Assembly (NCBI GenBank): GCA_965145485.1 | Contig: CBCTCU010000009.1 | Location: forward strand, 1-64,000 | Length of the DNA: 64,000 bases | Direction: 5' to 3' | Origin: CABQCM01 sp965145485 | Lineage (GTDB): Bacteria > Bacillota > Clostridia > Oscillospirales > Acutalibacteraceae | Shown here: positions 1 to 8,375 of the stretch, one piece after another | Position numbering within the stretch: position 1 is the first letter of the stretch | Layout of the letters: the number at the start of each line of letters is the position of its first letter | Program-made: the position numbers and the translations under genes | The notes under the pieces: model-generated | What the model saw: only the letters and a program-made list of their open reading frames with translations | Told to the model about the DNA's origin: nothing | Database searches by the model: none

Positions 1-85
1 TCATAAATATCAGAATTTACTCAACAGGGAGTTTCACGCAGGCACACCCAACAGCCAATGGGTAACCGATATTTCTTATATCTGC
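1..85 (+). pseudogene. IS3-family transposase remnant, central part
   Basis: Reading frame 2 from base 2 encodes a stretch typical of IS3-family OrfB transposases just before the catalytic core: NLLNREFHAGTPNSQWVTDI followed by SYI. The frame enters from outside the window and stops matching the family at about base 83. The residues that should follow (TKQGVLYLSMIRD) lie on the opposite strand at 86–307. Nothing resembling the transposase C-terminus follows, so this is a rearranged, truncated remnant. The family is clear; the exact IS cannot be named from this fragment. Confidence 0.75.
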
Positions 86-307
86 TTGAGTCAGGTTGAA
101 GTATGCTTGGGATGTGTACTGAAACCCCTGGTCGCTGTGGAGCTGCAACTCCGCAGCGACCCTCTTTTTCTCTTTCTTCATGGCCAGGCGGATAGTGTCC
201 AGCACCAGATTCACCGTCTGCTGGGTTCCAGTCTTGTAAGCTACGATGCTGTTGTCGTAGAGGTCACGGATCATGGACAGATACAGCACACCTTGCTTGG
301 TTTGGTG
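86..307 (-). pseudogene. IS3-family transposase remnant, integrase core (inverted part)
   Basis: The minus strand encodes the part of an IS3 transposase that follows the fragment at 1–85: TKQGVLYLSMIRDLYDNSIV, then a helix region and the second catalytic block LHSDQGFQYTSQAYF (the D of the rve-core DDE triad). It has no start codon of its own in the transposase context. It runs on beyond YFNLTQ into sequence that is simply the antisense of the first fragment, ending at a stop at 17. The DDE glutamate region (the family's YDNA..E block) is missing. The two fragments therefore represent one ORF with an internal inversion, or two abutting oppositely oriented relics. Not functional. Confidence 0.72.
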
Positions 308-330
308 CGGCAGGGGATTTTTTCATACAA

Positions 331-365
331 AAAGCCCGGGGCAGCCGTATGCTGCCCCGGGCTTT
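331..365 (-). terminator. Terminator after the P-type ATPase gene
   Basis: A perfect 14-bp stem (AAAGCCCGGGGCAG with its complement) and a 7-nt loop lie 10 bases past the ATPase stop. On the minus strand it is followed by a short T run. It also separates the ATPase from the transposase relic. Confidence 0.8.
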
Positions 366-374
366 ATCGATGGA

Positions 375-3044
375 TTATTCCGCCGAGGAGCGGCGTGCTC
401 TGGTCAGCCGTCCCACCAGGAAGGTGCCCAGCTTGACCAGCTCCCCAAGGATGAGCGGCGCTATGGAGAGGGCTGCGACGATCCCCCACTGAGTCCCGGT
501 CATGCCCACCGTGCCAAAAATTCCGCGTAACGGCGCGACCGCAAGCACCAACACCATCAACCCGAGCGACAGCCCAAAAGCGCCCAGATGCATCCAGTTG
601 GTATGCAGCCCGATGCGGAAAAGGGAATGCTGGGAACGCATGTTAAACGAATGCACCAGCTGCGCCATCGCCAGCGTGGCAAAGGCCATGGTTTCGCCCA
701 GCGCCAGGTTGACCGAGCCAAAGCCACGGCTGCCGATAAAGTAGGCGACCAGGGTAAGCACGCAGAACATGGCGCCCTGCCATATCGCATGGATGCCAAG
801 CCCATGGGCAAAAATGCTCTCATCCTTCCGGCGGGGGGCGCGGTCCATGACATCGGGCTCCGGCCGCTCAAATCCAAGCGAGAGGGCGGGAAGCCCGTCG
901 GTCACCAGGTTGATCCAAAGCAGCTGCACCGCCACAATCGGGGTCTCCCCCCACAGCAGCATGGCAAAAAAGACGGTCATCACTTCCCCAAGGTTACAGC
1001 TGAGCAGATACTGCACCGCCTTGCGGATGTTGTCGTAAATCCCCCGCCCGTGCTCCACCGCCGTGACGATGGTGGCGAAATTGTCGTCGGTCAGGGTCAT
1101 ATCGGCGGCGCCCTTGGCTACGTCGGTGCCGGTGATGCCCATAGCGCAGCCGATATCCGCCGCCTTGAGGGCGGGGGCGTCGTTGACCCCGTCGCCCGTC
1201 ATGGCCACCACATGGCCCTTTTTCTGCCAGCACTGCACGATCCGGATTTTATCCGCCGGCGACACCCGGGCGTAGACGACGATATGCTCGATGCGCCTTT
1301 CCAATTCCTCATCGCTCATGCGGGCAAGCTCCTCCCCCGTAACGGCCTGGGAATCCTTGTCGAGCATACCGAGCTGCCGGGCTATGGCAGTGGCAGTGAC
1401 CACATGGTCGCCCGTGATCATGACCGTGCGGATTCCGGCCCGCTTACAGGTGCGGATGGCCTCCTTCGCCTCAGGGCGGGGAGGATCGATCATCCCCACC
1501 AGCCCGGCCAGGGTCAGGCCGCATTCCAGCTCCTCACTGGTGGGATTGGCCGGCTCCTGCTCGAGGGGCTTATAGGCCACGGCCAGCACCCGAAGCGCTT
1601 CGGTCGCCATGGCCTGATTGGCCTGTGCGGCCTCCTTTACCGCGCCGTGGATGCACAGCGGCAGCAGCACGTCGGGCGCGCCCTTGACCACCGCCACCGG
1701 CCGGCCTCCGATCATGTTGATCGTGGTCATCAGCTTACGGTCCGAGTCAAAGGGGATCTCCCCCATGCGGGGATACATATTGTCCACCGTAGCCTTGTCG
1801 GTGCCGGCATAGTCCAGCAGCGCGCGCACGATGCCCACCTCGGTGGGATCGCCCACCGGAACGGCAACGCCGTCGCGCATTTCAATGGTTCCGTCGCAGC
1901 ACATCACCGCCATTTCCAGCATCTGCATGACGTCGCGGCGGCCCGCCTCCTCGCTTAAGGTCACCATTTGATCCCCCACAAAGGCCTTGACCAGGGTCAT
2001 GCGGTTTTGAGTCAGGGTACCGGTTTTATCCGAGCAGATGACCGAAGCGCTGCCGAGGGTTTCTACCGCGGGCAGACGGCGGATGATGGCGTTTTTGCGC
2101 ACCATGGTCTGCACGCCCATGGCGAGGACGACGGTGACAATGGCGGCCAGCCCCTCCGGAACAGCGGCCACGGCCAGCGAAACCGCCGTCATGAACATAT
2201 TGAGGAACCGCTCGTTGAGCGGAAGCTCCTGCTGGGTAAAAAACATGCCGAAAACAAAGATGAACGCGCAAATCGACAGCGCGAGAATGCCGAGCGTTTT
2301 GCCCAGGTGGTTGAGCTTGACCTGCAGGGGGGTGACGGTGTCCCCCGTGTTCTCAAGAATGGCCGCGATCTTACCCATCTCGGTGTGCATGCCCGTTTCG
2401 GTCACAATGGCCCTGGCACGCCCATAGGCGACCGAGCAGCCCGAATAGACCATGTTGGCGCGGTCGCCAATCCCGGCGATGTCATCGAAGACCGCGTCGG
2501 CCAGCTTTTCGCTCGGCACCGATTCGCCGGTGAGGGACGCCTCCTCGCAGCGCAGGGAGGCCGCCTCGCACAGCCTGGCGTCGGCCGGGATAAAATCCCC
2601 CGCTTCCAGCAGGATGACGTCCCCCGGCACCAGATCGGAGGCACGGATGAGCTGTACCTCCCCGTCCCGCACTACCTTGGCCGACGGCGCGATCATCCCG
2701 CGCAGGGCCTCGAGCGCCTTTTCGGCCTTGCTCTCCTGCACGACGCCCAGCAGGGCGTTGACGATGATAATCACCACGATGGCGATCGGCTCGACCCAGT
2801 GGTTGTCCCCGGTGAGCAACGTCACCGCACAGGAGACCACCGCGGCCACCATCAAAATGATAACCATAAAGTCCTTCAGCTGCGAAAAAAAGCGGTGCAG
2901 CAGAGAAACCTTCTTTTTCTTCTTCAGGCTGTTTTCCCCGTACTGCTGCTTGCGCTGCGCCGCCTCGACCGAGGTCAGGCCAGTCACACGGTTGGTCTTG
3001 AGCTCCATTTCCACCTCGGCGGCCGTTGCGTTGTGCCAGATCAT
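375..3044 (-). CDS. Calcium-type P-type (IIA) cation-transporting ATPase
   Basis: An 889-residue P-type ATPase that would export Ca2+ (or a related divalent cation) across the cytoplasmic membrane. Visible blocks in order: the cation-ATPase N-terminal domain (start MIWHNATAAEVEMEL), the actuator motif LTGESVPSEK, the membrane PEGL motif (AAVPEGLAAIVTVVLAMG), the phosphorylation loop SDKTGTLTQ with the acceptor Asp at about residue 339, the hinge GDGVNDAPALKAADIG, and the C-terminal transport segment beginning WINLVTDGLPALSLGFE. PEGL plus this last block is typical of SERCA/PMCA-like Ca2+ pumps. The frame stays open further upstream, but ATG at 3044 has an AAAGGAT-type SD and begins exactly where the family begins. 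The gene stands alone, with its own promoter and terminator. Ion specificity is inferred from family motifs. Confidence 0.93.
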   Translation of the reverse strand: MIWHNATAAEVEMELKTNRVTGLTSVEAAQRKQQYGENSLKKKKKVSLLHRFFSQLKDFMVIILMVAAVVSCAVTLLTGDNHWVEPIAIVVIIIVNALLGVVQESKAEKALEALRGMIAPSAKVVRDGEVQLIRASDLVPGDVILLEAGDFIPADARLCEAASLRCEEASLTGESVPSEKLADAVFDDIAGIGDRANMVYSGCSVAYGRARAIVTETGMHTEMGKIAAILENTGDTVTPLQVKLNHLGKTLGILALSICAFIFVFGMFFTQQELPLNERFLNMFMTAVSLAVAAVPEGLAAIVTVVLAMGVQTMVRKNAIIRRLPAVETLGSASVICSDKTGTLTQNRMTLVKAFVGDQMVTLSEEAGRRDVMQMLEMAVMCCDGTIEMRDGVAVPVGDPTEVGIVRALLDYAGTDKATVDNMYPRMGEIPFDSDRKLMTTINMIGGRPVAVVKGAPDVLLPLCIHGAVKEAAQANQAMATEALRVLAVAYKPLEQEPANPTSEELECGLTLAGLVGMIDPPRPEAKEAIRTCKRAGIRTVMITGDHVVTATAIARQLGMLDKDSQAVTGEELARMSDEELERRIEHIVVYARVSPADKIRIVQCWQKKGHVVAMTGDGVNDAPALKAADIGCAMGITGTDVAKGAADMTLTDDNFATIVTAVEHGRGIYDNIRKAVQYLLSCNLGEVMTVFFAMLLWGETPIVAVQLLWINLVTDGLPALSLGFERPEPDVMDRAPRRKDESIFAHGLGIHAIWQGAMFCVLTLVAYFIGSRGFGSVNLALGETMAFATLAMAQLVHSFNMRSQHSLFRIGLHTNWMHLGAFGLSLGLMVLVLAVAPLRGIFGTVGMTGTQWGIVAALSIAPLILGELVKLGTFLVGRLTRARRSSAE

Positions 3045-3105
3045 ATCCAATCCTATCCTTTCTTCCAAAGAAGAATCCCTGATTTTATCCGTCCAATACG
3101 AAAAT

Positions 3106-3134
3106 AGTATACACAGTTTGCAATCAGAATGCAA
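3106..3134 (-). promoter_or_regulatory. SigA-type promoter of the P-type ATPase
   Basis: On the minus strand TTGCAT and TATACT are separated by exactly 17 bases, about 60 bases upstream of the ATPase start. The rest of the 3045–3437 interval between the divergent genes shows no gene; part of it (3160–3360) is GC-rich with chance open frames. Confidence 0.65.
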
Positions 3135-3437
3135 GATTTGCCTGTGCTTTTTTCCTTTGCGCCCGACTGCCGGAAAAGCTCGGCGCAATATCTTTCGTAT
3201 GGGCGCGCCAATCGGCCGGGCGGTTCCTTTCAGCGGCGCAGGCTTGCCGATTATCGGGGGGTCGTTGCACAACCGCGACAGCCCGCCTGCTTGCCGCCTT
3301 GTTCCCGGGCCCAAGCCGAGGCAAGGCGGCGGTATAAAGCGCCAACCGTAAATCAAAGCGGCTGCGTCCGTGATTATTTTTCCCCTGTCATAGGCATACT
3401 ATAGAATACCAAACTTGTGTGACAGGAGCGAAACGAA

Positions 3438-5732
3438 ATGAAAGCAGTCATCATGGCCGGCGGCGAGGGCAGCCGCCTGCGGCCCTTAACCTGTGATCTG
3501 CCAAAGCCGATGGCGCCGCTTTGCGGCCGCCCCGCACTGGAGTATATTTTAGAGCTTCTCAAAGAGCATGGGGTAGACGAAGCGGCGGTCACCCTGCGTT
3601 ATCTTCCCAAAAAAGTGACCGATTATTTTGACGAGCATCCTATGCGGGACATCACGCTGCATTTTGTCGAAGAGGACACCCCCCTGGGCACGGCCGGCGG
3701 GGTGCGCAACGCGGCGGCCGGGCGGTTTGCGGACCCCTTCGTGGTCATCAGCGGGGACGCCATGTGCGCGGTCGACCTGACCGAGGCCATGCGAATCCAT
3801 CGCGAGCGCCAGGCCGACGCGACCATTGTGGTAACCCGCGTCAACGACCCGCGGGAATATGGCCTTTGCGTGTCCAACGCCGAGGGGTATGTCACCGGCT
3901 TTGTGGAAAAGCCGGACTGGACACAGGCCTCCACCGACGCGGCCAATACGGGGATATATATTCTCAACCCCGAGGTGCTGCGCCTGATTCCCTCCGACCG
4001 GCCCTTTGACTTTGCCTCCAACCTCTTTCCCCTCATGCTGTCCCAGGGCCGCAAAATCGCGGTTTATGAGACCGACGGCTACTGGTGCGATATCGGGGAT
4101 TTGTCTACCTACCTAAGCTGCCAGCGGGATATGCTGTCGGGCAAGGCCGGGGTTTCTCTGCCAAAAGAGCAAAAACCGGATGTTTACAGTGACTATCCCC
4201 TGCCCGAGGGCGATTACAAGATTTTTCCTCCCGTCTATCTCGGCAGCCGGGTGCGCATCGGTCAGGGCGCCGTGATCGGCCCTGACGCGGTGCTGTGCGA
4301 TGGGGTTGCGATCGGTGAGGGCGCGCGGGTGCGCTCCTCGGTCATCCTCGACGACGTCCTCATCGGCGACAACGCCCGCCTGACCGGCGCCATCGTCTGC
4401 GCGGGCGCTTCGGTCAAAAAGGGCGGCTCCCTGTTTGAGGGCGTGACCATCGGCGCGGCGGCCGTGGTGGGGGAGCATGCGGAAATCGCTCCCGGCGTGA
4501 GCATATGGCCGGGCAAACAGGTGGTCGACGGCGCGCGGGTCAACGATAACCTGCAATATGGAGGCGCTAAGAAGGAGCTGTTCGACGACCTGGGCATCAC
4601 CGGCGAGGCCGGGGTGGAAATGACCCCCGAATTCTGCGCGCGGCTGGGCGCGGCGGCCGGCTCTCTCCATTGCGGAAGCCGGGTCGGCGTGGGCTGCGGG
4701 GACGGCTGCGACGCCAAGGCCTTCAAAGCGGCCTTTTCGGCCGGCGTGCTGTCGACCGGCGCGCGGGTGTGGGATTTCGGCCGGGTACTCGAATCGCAAA
4801 TGGCCTTTGGCGTCTCCTTTTGCTCGCTCGACATCGGGTTTTATATCACCGGCGGGCCCAAATGCTGCATCAAGATTCTTGGAGAGGGCGGGCTCCCCGC
4901 CTCGCGCCCTCTGGAACGGGAGCTGCAGGGGCATTTGAGCCGGGGTGAATTCATCCGCTGCGCCTGGTCCTCTTTTCGTGATATTGCCGATATGGCCGGT
5001 GTACGGCTGCTCTATCAGCAGGAGCTTTACCGGTGCGCGCCCGAAGGGCTGGCCGGCGTCAGCGCCCGTGCCAAGTGCCTCAACCGCGAGGGGGAGCGGC
5101 TGTTTGAGGATACCCTGTCCCGCCTGGGATGCAACATCTCGCGCGGGCCGCTATTTCACCTGTCCGAATGCGGCACCAAGCTGTCGGTCACCGATGAAGA
5201 AGGGGAGTATATCCCCTACGAACGGATTCTTGCCCTGTGCGCGCTGTATGAGTTCAAGGAGGGGCGGGACGTCGCCCTTCCCTCCGACGCCCCCCAGACC
5301 ATCGACGCATTGGCCGAAAAGCACGGCCGCAGGGTTTACCGTTACCTGGCCTGCCCGGCGGACCAGCGGGACGAGGAGGCCCGGCGGATATCCTGCAGCC
5401 AGCTTTGGCTGCGCGACGGCATCATGACCGGTATCCGGCTTCTGGTGCTGCTGCGGCGCACCGGGCGCTCCCTTTCTGAGCTGATGAGCGAGGTGCCCCG
5501 CTTTGCCACCGTACAGCGCGCCGTCGAGCTGGAATGCCCTCCCGGCGTCCTGCTCAGCTCACTGCGGGAGGACGGGCAGGCAATGGAGGACGGCATTGTG
5601 CTTCTGCGCGACCAGGGGCACCTGACGGTGCGCCCCTCCAAGCAGGGGCAGATGCTGCGGATCATCGCCGAAGCGGCCACGCCCGAGATTGCCGACGAGC
5701 TGGTTTCCTCCCTCCTGGATCAATTGGGATGA
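3438..5732 (+). CDS. NDP-sugar pyrophosphorylase fused to a degenerate phosphomannomutase-like domain
   Basis: 764 residues in three parts. Residues 1–235 are a nucleotidyltransferase of the glucose-1-P/mannose-1-P type, with MKAVIMAGGEGSRLRPLT (nucleotide loop) and DLPKPM, and later VEKPDW and GYWCDIGD. Residues about 245–365 form a left-handed beta-helix of hexapeptide repeats. Residues about 375–764 follow the phosphoglucomutase/phosphomannomutase fold. The mutase part lacks the phosphoserine loop TASHNP: its place is taken by a stretch around CSLDIGFYITGG, so mutase activity is doubtful. Fusions of this architecture are known in clostridia and cyanobacteria and are annotated as mannose-1-phosphate guanylyltransferase; the true sugar is unknown here. 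SD AGGAG lies 9–10 bases before ATG. It is monocistronic and divergent from the ATPase. A mutase with an intact serine loop is encoded at 49183–50706. Confidence 0.85.
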   Translation: MKAVIMAGGEGSRLRPLTCDLPKPMAPLCGRPALEYILELLKEHGVDEAAVTLRYLPKKVTDYFDEHPMRDITLHFVEEDTPLGTAGGVRNAAAGRFADPFVVISGDAMCAVDLTEAMRIHRERQADATIVVTRVNDPREYGLCVSNAEGYVTGFVEKPDWTQASTDAANTGIYILNPEVLRLIPSDRPFDFASNLFPLMLSQGRKIAVYETDGYWCDIGDLSTYLSCQRDMLSGKAGVSLPKEQKPDVYSDYPLPEGDYKIFPPVYLGSRVRIGQGAVIGPDAVLCDGVAIGEGARVRSSVILDDVLIGDNARLTGAIVCAGASVKKGGSLFEGVTIGAAAVVGEHAEIAPGVSIWPGKQVVDGARVNDNLQYGGAKKELFDDLGITGEAGVEMTPEFCARLGAAAGSLHCGSRVGVGCGDGCDAKAFKAAFSAGVLSTGARVWDFGRVLESQMAFGVSFCSLDIGFYITGGPKCCIKILGEGGLPASRPLERELQGHLSRGEFIRCAWSSFRDIADMAGVRLLYQQELYRCAPEGLAGVSARAKCLNREGERLFEDTLSRLGCNISRGPLFHLSECGTKLSVTDEEGEYIPYERILALCALYEFKEGRDVALPSDAPQTIDALAEKHGRRVYRYLACPADQRDEEARRISCSQLWLRDGIMTGIRLLVLLRRTGRSLSELMSEVPRFATVQRAVELECPPGVLLSSLREDGQAMEDGIVLLRDQGHLTVRPSKQGQMLRIIAEAATPEIADELVSSLLDQLG

Positions 5733-6344
5733 CCGGCTGCGTGAAGTTTTAAAAGCGCAACGGTTTCCCCATGGCGGCCGGTTGTGTTGCTCCAGTCCAC
5801 ACCGGCCGCACAGCAAAACCAAGACCTCATTTTTGGTTGAGCGTCACACCGCCTCTTGACATAATCTGTTTTTGCAGGTAAAATGGATTCGATATATGTG
5901 TTCGGATTGTTTGATGCATTCCGGCTGCCCCGGCTTTGGCCGGGCCCGCCGGACAGACGGTGCGTCTGCCCCCGCCCGGGGCCCTGCGCGTGGCGCCGTC
6001 GTTGCGAAACTATTTTGATCAATATACCAAAAGGCAGCGCCCCAATTCTTCGGGAACACCGAGCGTGCAACGGGCTTTGGCAAGATGACAAGCCGCTTTG
6101 TTGCGCTCCATGGCTCGCCGCGCGCTGCCGCAAACCCGGCCCCATCGGCCAGAACTCCTCCGGTGTGAACCCGGGGACTACTTATTTTATGTGGATATGA
6201 GGTCAAATTTTCAAAGAATGGTATCATCCGCCGCGGCAAAGCGTCGTCTGCCGGCTGCGCTGGAAGTGCGCACGGCAGGGCCGCTCGTTGCCGCTTCTTT
6301 GGGGATAAGTCTTTCGTTTCCCATCCATGGAGGTAAAAATTTCT
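5733..6344. other. Long non-coding interval, mostly the rnj leader
   Basis: About 610 bases without a convincing gene. A near-consensus promoter at 5856–5884 would start an RNA near 5891, giving RNase J a leader of about 450 nt. Small hairpins are visible (for example CAGAC/GTCTG near 5955), but no known riboswitch could be recognised. Confidence 0.6.
5856..5884 (+). promoter_or_regulatory. Near-consensus SigA promoter for rnj and downstream genes
   Basis: TTGACA, 17 bases, TAAAAT on the plus strand. It is the only strong promoter seen ahead of the rnj–gdpP–rplI–dnaB–tilS–hpt–ftsH series. Confidence 0.8.
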
Positions 6345-8267
6345 ATGCCCGAAACAGCCAACAAGAATACCGAAAAAAATTCCAAGTCCCCTTCCCAGAG
6401 GAGGGGGCGGTTTAGCGAACGCCGCTCTCCTGTGAAAAGCTCCTCTGCCAGGGCCGAGGCTGCCGATACCGCCACATCCGCTTTAAAGGAAACTCCCCCC
6501 CGAAAGACTACGCGTGCGGGCAGGCCATCCGGTACCGCCAGGGCGCAGACCGCTGCCGCCGCCAAAAACGCCGCGCAGGCCACCGGGCGCGGGCGCCGCG
6601 GGCGGCCGGCTACGCCGCTGAAAATCATCCCGCTCGGCGGCCTGGACGAAATTGGAAAGAATCTGACCGTTTACGAGTACGGCAACGACATGTTTTTGGT
6701 CGACTGCGGCATGTCCTTTCCCGACTCGGAGATGCCGGGCGTCGATATCGTGCTGCCCGACATGACCTATCTTCAGCAAAACCGGGAGCGTATCCGCGGC
6801 GTGGTCATCACCCACGGCCACGAGGACCATATCGGGGCCATCCCCTATCTGCTCAAGCAGATCAACGTACCCATCTTCGCTACCCGCCTGACGCTGGGGC
6901 TGGTGGCGGGCAAGCTCAAGGAGCATAATCTACAGCATTCCGCCTCGCTCAACGAGGTCAAGCCGGGGGAGACCATCCAGCTCGGCTGCTTTAAGATTGA
7001 AATGATCCACGTCAACCATTCCATTCCCGACGCCCTCGCCCTGGCGATCACCACGCCGGCCGGGGTGGTGGTGCAGACCGGGGATTTTAAAATCGACAGC
7101 ACCCCCATCGACGGGGACATGATCGATCTCGCCCGTTTTTCCCAACTGGGCAAAAAGGGCGTGCTCGCCCTGCTGTCCGACTCCACCAACGCCGAGCGCC
7201 CCGGCTATACGCCCAGCGAGCGCATTGTGGGCGGCTCCTTCTCCCATCTGTTTAAGGATGCGCAGGACAAGCGTATTGTCGTCGCGACCTTCTCCTCCAA
7301 CATCCACCGCGTACAGCAGATTGTCGACGAGGCGGTGCGCTGGAACCGTAAGGTCGCCGTGTCGGGGCGCAGCATGATCAATGTGGTCAACGTCGCGCGG
7401 GAGCTGGGTTACCTCAATGTTCCCGACGGCGTGCTCATTGAAATCGACGCTATCCGCAAATACGACGACCACCAGCTGGTCATTGTGACCACCGGCTCCC
7501 AGGGCGAGCCGATGTCGGCGCTGCGCCGCATGGCCTTCGGCGATCATCGTCAGGTCAGCGTCGGGCCCAACGACCTCATCATCATTTCGGCTACGCCCAT
7601 TCCCGGCAATGAGAAAACCGTCAGCGCGGTGGTCAACGAGCTGCTCAAGCTCGGCGCCGAGGTGGTTTATGAAAAGATGTACGACGTGCACGTCTCCGGC
7701 CACGCCTGCCAGGAGGAGCTGAAAATGATGCTCTCGCTGGTGCGCCCCAAATTTTTCATCCCGGTGCACGGCGAGCAGAAGCATTTGCGCAAGCACGCTG
7801 AATTGGCGCGCCAGGTTGGGATTGACAAAAACAACATCCTCATCGCCAGCATTGGCAACGTCATCGAGCTGACCGCGCGGGAAATGAAAATCGCCGGCGC
7901 CGTGCCGGCCGGCCGCGTACTGGTTGACGGCCTGGGCGTGGGCGACGTGGGCAGCATTGTCCTGCGCGACCGCAAGCATCTGGCCGAGGACGGGCTGATT
8001 ATCGTCGCCATGACCATGGAAGGGGTCAGCGGGGATGTGGTTGCGGGGCCCGACCTGGTGTCCCGCGGGTTTGTTTACGTGCGGGAGAGCGAGCAGCTGA
8101 TGGACGACGCGCGAGTGGTGGTCGAGCAGGCGCTGACCCACTGCCAGGCCGAAGGCGTGCGGGAATGGAGCGCCATTAAAACCCGTGTGCGCGACGCGCT
8201 GTCCTCTTTTCTGTACGAGCGCACCCGCCGCAGCCCCATGATCTTACCCATTATTATGCAGGTCTAG
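6345..8267 (+). CDS. rnj: Ribonuclease J
   Basis: A 640-residue metallo-beta-lactamase-fold RNase with 5'-exonuclease and endonuclease activity; central to mRNA decay and rRNA maturation in Firmicutes. The first 90 or so residues are a basic, low-complexity Lys/Ser/Thr/Ala/Arg tail. The core starts at KIIPLGGLDEIGKNLT, with the zinc motif HGHEDH at about residue 157, the beta-CASP segment with VTTGSQGEPMSALRRMA, and the C-terminal HVSGHACQEELKMM plus FIPVHGEQKHL. Start chosen at ATG 6345, 11 bases after GGAGG; an in-frame ATG at 6327 overlaps that SD and is unlikely. First gene after the promoter at 5856; gdpP follows. Confidence 0.95.
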   Translation: MPETANKNTEKNSKSPSQRRGRFSERRSPVKSSSARAEAADTATSALKETPPRKTTRAGRPSGTARAQTAAAAKNAAQATGRGRRGRPATPLKIIPLGGLDEIGKNLTVYEYGNDMFLVDCGMSFPDSEMPGVDIVLPDMTYLQQNRERIRGVVITHGHEDHIGAIPYLLKQINVPIFATRLTLGLVAGKLKEHNLQHSASLNEVKPGETIQLGCFKIEMIHVNHSIPDALALAITTPAGVVVQTGDFKIDSTPIDGDMIDLARFSQLGKKGVLALLSDSTNAERPGYTPSERIVGGSFSHLFKDAQDKRIVVATFSSNIHRVQQIVDEAVRWNRKVAVSGRSMINVVNVARELGYLNVPDGVLIEIDAIRKYDDHQLVIVTTGSQGEPMSALRRMAFGDHRQVSVGPNDLIIISATPIPGNEKTVSAVVNELLKLGAEVVYEKMYDVHVSGHACQEELKMMLSLVRPKFFIPVHGEQKHLRKHAELARQVGIDKNNILIASIGNVIELTAREMKIAGAVPAGRVLVDGLGVGDVGSIVLRDRKHLAEDGLIIVAMTMEGVSGDVVAGPDLVSRGFVYVRESEQLMDDARVVVEQALTHCQAEGVREWSAIKTRVRDALSSFLYERTRRSPMILPIIMQV

Positions 8268-8278
8268 CCATGCATGTC

Positions 8279-8308
8279 GGGCCGGGTGCGAGCGCGCCCC
8301 GGCCTTTC
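8279..8308 (+). terminator. Weak hairpin between rnj and gdpP
   Basis: A GGCCGGG/CCCCGGCC stem followed by only three T residues. It may reduce rather than stop read-through into gdpP, or be a processing site. Confidence 0.35.
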
Positions 8309-8375
8309 GTCCGATTTGGCCGGATTCTTCCGGCCATATTGCCAGCACAACCGCTTTATGGAGGTGACAGGCGCA

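Noticed and set aside
588..3107. Long plus-strand open frames opposite the P-type ATPase
   Set aside because: High-GC shadow frames; the ATPase on the minus strand has all family motifs.
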